Of a DNA stretch of 7,844 nt, positions 1 through 5,989 are shown piece after piece. The translations under genes and the position numbers were made by a program. The stretch is from positions 1 to 7,844 of the forward strand of contig ASHK01000131.1 in assembly GCA_000695745.1 (NCBI GenBank), in the 5' to 3' direction. Position 1 is the stretch's first letter, and every line of letters begins with the position of its first letter. The DNA comes from Vibrio madracius. Its GTDB lineage: Bacteria > Pseudomonadota > Gammaproteobacteria > Enterobacterales > Vibrionaceae. The notes below the pieces were generated by a model, which saw only the letters and a program-made list of their open reading frames with translations, ran no database searches and was not told the DNA's origin.

Positions 1-64
1 TCATCACTAGACTGGGACTGGTCCTTATCCACGATGAGAATTCCTTTATTGTATTCATGTTCAT
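1..64 (-). CDS. Possible 5' end of an unidentified divergent gene (partial)
   Basis: Two leftward reading frames are open to the window edge and each has a plausible start. One begins with GTG at 32-30, preceded by AAGGAA (46-41) at 8 nt spacing, and reads V-D-K-D-Q-S-Q-S-S-D. The other begins with ATG at 64-62, preceded by AGGAAA (80-75) at 10 nt spacing, and reads M-N-M-N-T-I-K-E-F-S and onward. At most one is real. Too few residues are visible to recognise a family, so no function is offered. Its position, back to back with ybgI across a short promoter region, is what makes a divergent gene reasonable. Confidence 0.3.
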   Translation of the reverse strand, partial: MNMNTIKEFSSWIRTSPSLVM

Positions 65-81
65 GTGTTTGCGTTTTCCTT

Positions 82-110
82 TCGACAACCCTAGATTAAA
101 TTGCTATAAC
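82..110 (+). promoter_or_regulatory. Sigma-70-like promoter of ybgI
   Basis: TCGACA (82-87) and TATAAC (105-110) are each one mismatch from the consensus hexamers and are separated by exactly 17 bp. Transcription would start near 117, giving a leader of roughly 25 nt before the ybgI start codon. This is a motif match only; no start site has been mapped. Confidence 0.55.
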
Positions 111-142
111 CACGAAAATCAAGAAAATGCTCAGGAAGTGCT

Positions 143-901
143 ATGAACAACTTACAACTCGAAGCGGTGCTCAATGACAAGTTGTCGCCTCAACTGATTA
201 AAGATTACAGCCCGAATGGATTACAAATTGAAGGCACAAGTGAGATCAAAAAGGTAGTAACAGGTGTCACGGCTTCACAGGCCCTCATTGATTATGCGGT
301 TTCAGTTAATGCAGATGCGCTGCTGGTTCACCATGGCTATTTCTGGAAAGGCGAACCAGAACCTATTCGAGGAATGAAAGGTAAGCGTATCCGTACCCTT
401 ATTAAGAATGACCTCAATTTGTATGGCTATCATTTGCCTTTGGATATTCATCCTGAACTGGGTAACAATGCGCGATTAGCAGACTTGTTGGGTATTGAAG
501 TGATTGACGGACTAGAAGGTCATCCTCAATCGGTTGCCATGTTTGGCAAATTGGCCAACCCGATGTCAGGTGAAGCTTTGGCCCAAAGAATTGCTCAAGT
601 GCTAGCGAGAGAACCGCTTCATATCACACCAGATCAAGCAAACAAAATGATTGAGACCGTTGGTTGGTGTACAGGTGGTGGACAAGATTATATTGAGCTT
701 GCCGCGTCAAAAGGCCTAGATGCATTCATCTCTGGTGAGATCTCAGAGCGTACGACTTATACTGCGCGCGAATTGAATATTCATTATTTTGCGGCGGGTC
801 ACCATGCGACAGAAAGGTATGGCATTAAGGCTCTCGGTGAATGGTTAGCATCGGAGCATGGTCTCGATGTTGTGTTCATCGACATTGATAATCCGGTATA
901 A
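143..901 (+). CDS. ybgI: YbgI, Nif3-family dinuclear metal-centre protein
   Basis: This 252-residue protein belongs to the Nif3/YbgI family (GTP cyclohydrolase 1 type 2 homologues), which form toroidal hexamers with a two-metal centre. The E. coli protein is 247 residues. The physiological substrate is unsettled, although the fold and metal site suggest a hydrolase. The expected metal ligands are visible: His63-His64 in LVHHG, Asp101 in YHLPLDIHPE, and His220 with Glu224 in AAGHHATERYG. The GEISE segment (198-202) is also typical. The ATG is preceded by AGGAAG (133-138), which supports this start. The gene stands alone, with its own promoter and a terminator shared with gltA, so no operon partner suggests a function. 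The frame is intact. Family assignment is firm; the biochemical role is not. Confidence 0.93.
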   Translation: MNNLQLEAVLNDKLSPQLIKDYSPNGLQIEGTSEIKKVVTGVTASQALIDYAVSVNADALLVHHGYFWKGEPEPIRGMKGKRIRTLIKNDLNLYGYHLPLDIHPELGNNARLADLLGIEVIDGLEGHPQSVAMFGKLANPMSGEALAQRIAQVLAREPLHITPDQANKMIETVGWCTGGGQDYIELAASKGLDAFISGEISERTTYTARELNIHYFAAGHHATERYGIKALGEWLASEHGLDVVFIDIDNPV

Positions 902-916
902 ACAACAAATCCAATA

Positions 917-942
917 AAAAGAGCAGCGTTAGCTGCTCTTTT
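917..942. terminator. Bidirectional intrinsic terminator between ybgI and gltA
   Basis: AAAAGAGCAGC (917-927) pairs perfectly with GCTGCTCTTTT (932-942) around a four-base loop. The stem has an A-run on one side and a T-run on the other, so the RNA from either strand ends in a uridine tract. It lies between the convergent stop codons of ybgI and gltA and can serve both. Confidence 0.88.
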
Positions 943-976
943 GTTTCTAGATGTTGTGTTTGTTGTGATTATTCTG

Positions 977-2266
977 CTATTCACGCTCGTGAAGCGGTTT
1001 GAAATCACGCATCTCTTCACCAGTATAAAGCTGGCGAGGACGACCGATACGGTTACTCGGATCGCTGTGCATTTCATTCCAGTGAGCAATCCAACCAACG
1101 GTACGAGACATCGCGAAGATAACCGTAAACATAGAAACAGGAATACCAATCGCTTTTAGGATGATACCTGAGTAGAAATCTACGTTTGGATACAGTTTCT
1201 TCTCAACAAAGTACTCATCTGAAAGTGCGATACGCTCTAGCTCCATTGCTACATCGAGTAGCGGGTCTTTGATGTTTAGCTCTTTCAGTACTTCGTGACA
1301 CGCTTCACGCATTACTGTGGCACGTGGGTCATAGTTTTTATAAACACGGTGACCGAAGCCCATTAGGCGGAATGGATCGTCTTTGTCTTTCGCACGCTCT
1401 ATGAACTCAGGGATCTGGTCAACAGAACCGATTTCCTCAAGCATACGCAAACAGGCTTCGTTCGCACCGCCGTGAGCAGGCCCCCATAGAGACGCGATAC
1501 CAGCTGCGATACACGCAAACGGGTTAGCACCCGATGAACCAGCAAGACGCACGGTCGAAGTCGAAGCGTTTTGTTCATGGTCTGCGTGTAGCGTGAAGAT
1601 CTTATCCATTGCACGTGCAACGATAGGGTTCACTTCATATTCTTCACATGGGTTGGCAAACATCATGTGTAGGAAGTTTTCCGCATACGTTAGATCGTTA
1701 CGAGGATAGATAAATGGTTGACCGATGGAGTACTTGTAACACATAGCTGCAAGTGTCGGCATTTTAGAAATCAAACGATACGCTGCGATTTCACGGTGAG
1801 TATCATTATTGATGTCTAAAGAGTCGTGGTAGAAGGCTGCAAGAGCACCAACAACACCACACATTACGGCCATAGGGTGAGCATCGCGACGGAAACCGTG
1901 GAAGAAACTCGCGATTTGTTCATGGACCATGGTGTGACGTGTAACGATTTGCTTAAAGCTCTCATATTCTTCTCGTGTAGGGGCTTCACCAACGAGAAGG
2001 ATATAGCAAACTTCCAGGTAGTCTGCATTGTTAGCTAACTGATCGATTGGGAAGCCACGGTGCAGAAGTACACCTTTGCCGCCGTCGATGTAAGTGATTT
2101 GAGATTCACAAGATGCAGTGGCAAGAAAACCTGGGTCAAAAGTAAAGTAACCATTGGCCCCAAGTTTACGAACGTCAAGAACTTCCGGTCCGATTGAACC
2201 TTCCATAATTGGCAGTTCGATTGGCGCTTGACCTTCAACATGAAGGGTCGCTTTCTTATCCGCCAT
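977..2266 (-). CDS. gltA: Citrate synthase, type II (hexameric)
   Basis: Citrate synthase condenses acetyl-CoA with oxaloacetate to give citrate and CoA, the entry step of the TCA cycle, in the cytosol. The 429-residue product matches the E. coli enzyme (427) in length and throughout. The catalytic triad is visible: His265 in GPAHGG, His306 in [12 protein letters not shown], and Asp363 in VDFYSG. Cys207 in [10 protein letters not shown] corresponds to the cysteine near the NADH site of the E. coli enzyme, so the NADH-inhibited hexameric type is likely. The ATG is preceded by AAGGAG (2278-2273 on this strand) six bases upstream, a strong ribosome binding site that fixes the start. The gene is transcribed away from sdhCDAB, from a shared AT-rich intergenic region, and ends at a terminator shared with ybgI. 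The frame is intact. Confidence 0.98.
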   Translation of the reverse strand: MADKKATLHVEGQAPIELPIMEGSIGPEVLDVRKLGANGYFTFDPGFLATASCESQITYIDGGKGVLLHRGFPIDQLANNADYLEVCYILLVGEAPTREEYESFKQIVTRHTMVHEQIASFFHGFRRDAHPMAVMCGVVGALAAFYHDSLDINNDTHREIAAYRLISKMPTLAAMCYKYSIGQPFIYPRNDLTYAENFLHMMFANPCEEYEVNPIVARAMDKIFTLHADHEQNASTSTVRLAGSSGANPFACIAAGIASLWGPAHGGANEACLRMLEEIGSVDQIPEFIERAKDKDDPFRLMGFGHRVYKNYDPRATVMREACHEVLKELNIKDPLLDVAMELERIALSDEYFVEKKLYPNVDFYSGIILKAIGIPVSMFTVIFAMSRTVGWIAHWNEMHSDPSNRIGRPRQLYTGEEMRDFKPLHERE

Positions 2267-2319
2267 AACAATCTCCTTTTGTTTATTATTTAATCCGTCC
2301 AGGATGTTTGTGTGCCAAT

Positions 2320-2348
2320 TTTTTACTTCTCTTCGTAGTTAAAGTCAA
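2320..2348 (-). promoter_or_regulatory. Candidate sigma-70 promoter of gltA
   Basis: Read on the minus strand, TTGACT (2348-2343) and TAAAAA (2325-2320) are separated by 17 bp. The -35 box is 5/6 and the -10 box 4/6 to consensus. Transcription would begin near 2313, leaving a leader of about 47 nt ahead of the gltA ATG. It is a motif match only. Confidence 0.5.
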
Positions 2349-2470
2349 TTTTTAAACGGTGATGTGTGCACTTGTTATGATTTTTTATAGAAAAATGGTT
2401 AAAAATCTGTTCTGTGTAGCATATTTTGTTACACCAATTGTATTAGAATGTTGCCAACCGTATAGTTGCG

Positions 2471-2498
2471 GTGAAATTGTTGGTCAAATCCTTATAAA
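2471..2498 (+). promoter_or_regulatory. Candidate promoter of the sdhCDAB operon
   Basis: GTGAAA (2471-2476, 4/6) and TATAAA (2493-2498, 5/6) are separated by 16 bp. Initiation near 2505 would give an sdhC leader of about 158 nt, comparable with the long leader known for E. coli sdhC. No better sigma-70 pair was found closer to the gene. The weak -35 box leaves this tentative. Confidence 0.35.
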
Positions 2499-2541
2499 TT
2501 CTAGGGTACAAACCGAGGTGAGGTGGTTTTGAATCTTAGTG

Positions 2542-2605
2542 TGTTAACATTATCGTTACAATTATCTCTCTTGTAACACGAATTTATTGTTAACTTTATG
2601 TTAAC
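2542..2605. promoter_or_regulatory. GTTAAC repeat cluster, probable ArcA-binding region
   Basis: GTTAACTTTATGTTA at 2589-2603 matches 12 of 15 positions of the E. coli ArcA-type consensus GTTAATTAAATGTTA, with its two GTTA elements 11 bp apart, as ArcA direct repeats require. A near copy, GTTAACATTATCGTTA at 2543-2558, has a 12-bp interval. Between them lies the inverted pair GTTACAA (2555-2561) and TTGTAAC (2571-2577). ArcA represses sdh operons under low oxygen in enteric bacteria, so repression of sdhCDAB is the natural reading. Binding itself is inferred. Confidence 0.5.
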
Positions 2606-2662
2606 TTTTGAGGCTTACGGACCAAAATTTATTCATAACAATAAATGGCTCAATGGAGCTGA

Positions 2663-3055
2663 GTGAGCAAGCCCGTGAAAGAAAGAAAGTCCAGACCTGT
2701 TAATTTAGATTTGCAGACAATTCGCTTTCCGATCACAGCAATCGCTTCCATCCTGCACCGTGTGTCGGGTGTGATTACGTTTGTGTCGATCGGTATACTT
2801 CTTTGGTTACTATCCAAATCACTCTCTTCTCCGATTGGTTTTGCAGAAGCCGCTGACATCGTCGATGGTTTCTTTGTGAAATTTGTCCTTTGGGGAATTT
2901 TGACGGCTTTGGCGTATCACATTGTTGGTGGTGTGCGTCATTTGATTATGGACCTAGGCTATTTTGAGGAGCTCGAGTCGGGCACCAAAAGCGCTAAGGT
3001 TGCCTTCATCGTGACAGGTGTTCTGTCGCTGCTAGCTGGAGTATTGGTATGGTAA
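2663..3055 (+). CDS. sdhC: Succinate dehydrogenase cytochrome b556 subunit
   Basis: SdhC is one of the two membrane anchors of succinate:quinone oxidoreductase (complex II). With SdhD it binds heme b and ubiquinone in the inner membrane. The 130-residue product follows E. coli SdhC closely, including the VNLDLQTIRFPITAI stretch before the first helix. Three membrane segments lie near residues 32-52, 70-92 and 110-130. Ser29 and Arg33 correspond to the E. coli quinone-site Ser27 and Arg31, and His86 to heme ligand His84. The start is GTG: an in-frame TGA at 2660-2662 sits directly before it, so no upstream start is possible, and GGAG (2655-2658) is the ribosome binding site. This is the first gene of the operon and its end overlaps sdhD. 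The frame is intact. Confidence 0.96.
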   Translation: MSKPVKERKSRPVNLDLQTIRFPITAIASILHRVSGVITFVSIGILLWLLSKSLSSPIGFAEAADIVDGFFVKFVLWGILTALAYHIVGGVRHLIMDLGYFEELESGTKSAKVAFIVTGVLSLLAGVLVW

Positions 3056-3396
3056 ACAACGTCTCAACATTTGGTCGTAATGGCGTTCACGATTTCTTAT
3101 TGATTCGTGCTACCGCTATCATTATGACCCTTTATACGATTTATCTCGTGAGCTTCTGCGCGTTTGCAGGAGATATTTCTTACGTATCGTGGACCAATTT
3201 CTTTGGTGGTACTTTCACCAAAGTCTTCACTATGTTGGCGCTAGTTTCAGTGCTGATTCATGCGTGGATTGGTCTATGGCAAGTTCTTACAGACTACATC
3301 AAATGTGCCAAGCTTCGTGGTGCGCTGCAACTGACTTTCATCGCAGTGCTTCTTGGTTACTTCTTCTCTGGTTTCTTTATTCTGTGGGGTGCGTAA
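3049..3396 (+). CDS. sdhD: Succinate dehydrogenase hydrophobic membrane anchor subunit
   Basis: SdhD is the second membrane anchor of complex II and completes the heme b and ubiquinone sites with SdhC. The product is 115 residues, the same length as E. coli SdhD, and shares its NGVHDF and KVFT..LALVS.LIHAWIG segments. His71 (heme region) and Asp82-Tyr83 (quinone site) fall at the same residue numbers as in E. coli. Three membrane helices are visible, near residues 17-39, 57-80 and 92-113. The ATG overlaps the sdhC stop by seven bases, in ATGGTAA, which implies translational coupling. The stop codon directly abuts the GTG of sdhA. The frame is intact. Confidence 0.96.
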   Translation: MVNNVSTFGRNGVHDFLLIRATAIIMTLYTIYLVSFCAFAGDISYVSWTNFFGGTFTKVFTMLALVSVLIHAWIGLWQVLTDYIKCAKLRGALQLTFIAVLLGYFFSGFFILWGA

Positions 3397-5162
3397 GTGT
3401 CTATTCCAGTTCGTGAGTTTGATGCCGTAGTTATCGGCGCTGGTGGTGCGGGCATGCGTGCTGCACTACAAATTTCAGAGCAAGGCCTATCGTGTGCATT
3501 GCTATCCAAAGTTTTTCCTACTCGTTCACATACAGTATCCGCTCAAGGTGGTATCACGGTTGCGCTAGGAAACTCTCATAAAGACAACTGGCAGTGGCAT
3601 ATGTATGACACTGTTAAAGGCTCTGACTACATTGGCGACCAAAACGCTATCGAGTATATGTGTAAAAATGGTCCTAAATCGGTTATTGAGTTAGAGAAAA
3701 TGGGCCTACCTTTTTCTCGTTTTGAAGATGGTTCTATCTACCAACGTCCATTTGGCGGTCAGTCTAAAGAGTTTGGTGGCGAGCAGGCGGCGCGTACTGC
3801 AGCTGCGGCTGACCGTACCGGTCACGCTCTTCTTCATACCCTTTATCAACAAAATATCAAGCATAAGACGACGATCTTTTCAGAGTGGTACGCGCTTGAT
3901 CTAGTAAAGAACCAAGACGGTGCGATTCTTGGTTGTACTGCGTTATGCATGGAAACGGGGGAGATTTGTTACTTCAAATCTAAAGCCACTATTCTAGCAA
4001 CAGGCGGTGCAGTCGAATCTACGCATCCACTACCAATGCTCACATCAACACGGGGGATGGCGTGGGTATGGCGTTGCGTGCAGGCGTTCCTATGCAAGAC
4101 ATGGAAATGTGGCAGTTCCACCCAACGGGTATTGCTGGCGCTGGTGTCCTGGTAACAGAAGGCTGTCGTGGTGAAGGTGGTTATCTTCTTAATAAAGATG
4201 GTGAACGCTTCATGGAGCGTTATGCGCCAAACGCAAAAGACCTTGCAGGTCGTGACGTCGTTGCTCGTTCAATGATGATTGAAATTCGTGAGGGTCGCGG
4301 CTGTGATGGTCCATGGGGTCCACATATTAAACTGAAATTGGATCATCTAGGCAAAGACGTACTTGAGTCGCGCCTTCCAGGTATTTGTGAACTGTCTCGA
4401 ACGTTTGCACACGTTGATCCAGTGAAAGAGCCAATCCCTGTTATTCCAACGTGTCACTACATGATGGGTGGTGTACCAACGCAAGTTTCTGGTCAAGCGA
4501 TTAAACAGGATGCTTCTGGAAACGACCTTGAAGTACAAGGCCTATTTGCTTGTGGTGAAATTGCTTCGGTATCGGTTCATGGCGCTAACCGTCTTGGTGG
4601 TAACTCACTGCTTGACCTCGTGGTATTTGGTCGTGCGACGGGTCTTCATCTTGGTGAAACTTTGGCTGCGCAAACAGAAGCTCGTCCAGCGACGGAATCA
4701 GATATTGAAGAGTCACTGGCACGTACTATGCGCTGGGAAAACAGCACTTCAGGTGAAGACCCAGTTCAGATTCGTAAAGATCTACAAACTTGTATGCAAA
4801 ACAGCTTCTCGGTATTCCGTGAAGGCGATGCAATGGCAACAGGTCTAGAAGAGCTAAAAGTGATTCGTGAGCGTCTGCAAAACGCACACCTTGCTGATAA
4901 GTCTTCAGAATTTAATACCCAACGCGTTGAGTGTTTAGAGCTTGATAACTTGATGGAAACGGCATTCTCTACAGCGGTTGCAGCGAACTATCGTACAGAA
5001 AGTCGGGGGGCACATGCTCGTTTTGACTACCCAGAGCGTGATGATGAGCAGTGGTTATGTCACTCTATCTACAATCCGGAAACTGAACAGATGACGAAGC
5101 GTGATGTGAATATGACGCCGGTTTATCGTGAAGCTTTCCCACCGAAAGCACGTACGTACTAG
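3397..5162 (+). CDS. sdhA: Succinate dehydrogenase flavoprotein subunit, one frameshift in this sequence
   Basis: SdhA oxidises succinate to fumarate using covalently bound FAD, on the cytoplasmic face of complex II. The Rossmann motif GAGGAG (14-19) and the FAD-linked His45 in [10 protein letters not shown] are visible. The GTG start follows the sdhD stop with no gap. At 4009-4013 the sequence reads GCAGTCGA where the family motif ATGGAGRIY needs GCAGGTCGA, so one G is missing. As given, translation leaves frame after Ala205 and stops near 4155. Restoring the G yields 588 residues, the E. coli length. His242, Arg286, His354 and Arg399, the substrate and catalytic residues, then land at exactly the E. 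coli numbers. No other change is needed before the TAG at 5160. I regard the gene as functional and the break as most likely a sequence error, but a recent real mutation cannot be excluded. Confidence 0.93.
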
Positions 5163-5177
5163 AGGGAGGACCAGACT

Positions 5178-5886
5178 ATGAAACTTAATTTCTCTCTATA
5201 CCGTTACAACCCGGATGTAGATAAAAAGCCTTATATGAAGGCATACACGCTCGACGTTGATGAAGGCTCGGACATGATGGTGTTGGATGCATTGATTCTT
5301 TTGAAAGAGCAAGATCCAACGATATCGTTCCGCCGTTCTTGTCGTGAAGGTGTTTGTGGCTCTGATGGCCTCAACATGAACGGCAAAAATGGCCTAGCTT
5401 GTATCACGCCACTGTCAGCTCTGGAAGGAAACGAGATTGTAATTCGTCCACTTCCTGGGCTACCAGTAGTTCGTGACTTGATTGTCGATATGACTCAGTT
5501 TTATGATAACTACGCGAAAGTTAAGCCGTTTCTTATTTCGATGTAATTTATCACCCTTCGCGTGAAAATCTGCAGATGCCAGAAGAACGAGCGCATTTGG
5601 ATGGATTGTATGAATGTATTATGTGTGCATGTTGTACGACATCTTGTCCGTCATTCTGGTGGAATCCAGATAAGTTCATCGGACCGGCCGGTCTTCTTGC
5701 CGCGTACCGTTGGTTGATCGACAGCGTGATACTGCAACAGACGAACGCTTATCAAATCTTGACGATGCATTTAGCGTTTTCCGTTGTCATGGCATCATGA
5801 ACTGTGTCAGTGTATGTCCTAAAGGATTAAACCCGACAAAAGCAATTGGCCACATCAAGTCAATGCTTGTGAACCGTTCGGTGTAA
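5178..5886 (+). CDS. sdhB: Succinate dehydrogenase iron-sulfur subunit, two frameshifts in this sequence
   Basis: SdhB carries electrons from the SdhA flavin to quinone through three iron-sulfur clusters. AGGGAGGA (5163-5170) is a strong ribosome binding site for the ATG. The ferredoxin-like domain is intact, with Cys55, Cys60, Asp63 and Cys75 as [2Fe-2S] ligands at the E. coli numbers. The frame is then lost near 5541 (premature TAA at 5544), where one base is missing, and again at 5725, where AGCGTGAT should read AGCCGTGAT. With one base restored at each place the product is 236 residues (E. coli 238). The C-terminal clusters then follow: C147, C150, C153 and C157 in [12 protein letters not shown], and C204, C210 and C214 in [16 protein letters not shown]. 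As given, only residues 1-122 would be made, without two of the three clusters. Two independent single-base losses in an otherwise perfect gene suggest sequence error. Confidence 0.91.
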
Positions 5887-5901
5887 CAAATAATAAAAAT
5901 T

Positions 5902-5929
5902 GCCGGCTCGACCTTTAGGAAGAGCCGGC
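5902..5929 (+). terminator. GC-rich hairpin in the sdhB-sucA gap, possible attenuator
   Basis: GCCGGCTC (5902-5909) pairs perfectly with GAGCCGGC (5922-5929), and inner CC/GG pairing around TTTA is possible within the 12-base loop. The following bases (TTCTAATAG) lack a real uridine tract, so this is a poor intrinsic terminator. Partial attenuation, or an mRNA-stabilising or processing structure between sdhB and sucA, fits better. No separate sucA promoter was evident in this 103-bp gap, so sucA is probably co-transcribed with sdh. Confidence 0.45.
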
Positions 5930-5989
5930 TTCTAATAGCTCGGCGTAGACCGAAGCATACGTGAAAACTACTACTGGTTAAGGGAAAAT

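Larger units (their letters stand above)
2267..2662. other. Divergent gltA/sdhC intergenic regulatory region
   Basis: This AT-rich stretch of about 400 bp lies between the divergent gltA and sdhC start codons. I found no convincing gene in it. It contains a gltA promoter candidate at its left end, an sdhC promoter candidate near its middle, a purine-rich small hairpin around 2510-2529, and a dense group of GTTA-type repeats at 2542-2605. In E. coli the equivalent region holds ArcA, CRP and Fnr control and a long sdhC leader targeted by small RNAs such as RyhB and Spot 42. Similar control here is inference from position and motif. I saw no convincing full CRP palindrome. Confidence 0.7.

Noticed and set aside
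2355..2385. CRP site around GGTGATGTGTGCACTTGTTA
   Set aside because: Only a half-site resembles TGTGA; the paired TCACA arm at the required spacing is missing.
4468..4848. 126-codon plus-strand ORF inside sdhA
   Set aside because: It overlaps the conserved SdhA coding frame entirely, and its composition is typical of an out-of-frame shadow.
3397..5886. Separate short genes in sdhA and sdhB (for example starts at 4062 and 5576)
   Set aside because: They are the downstream halves of single genes after one-base frameshifts; each continues the family protein exactly where the upstream half stops.
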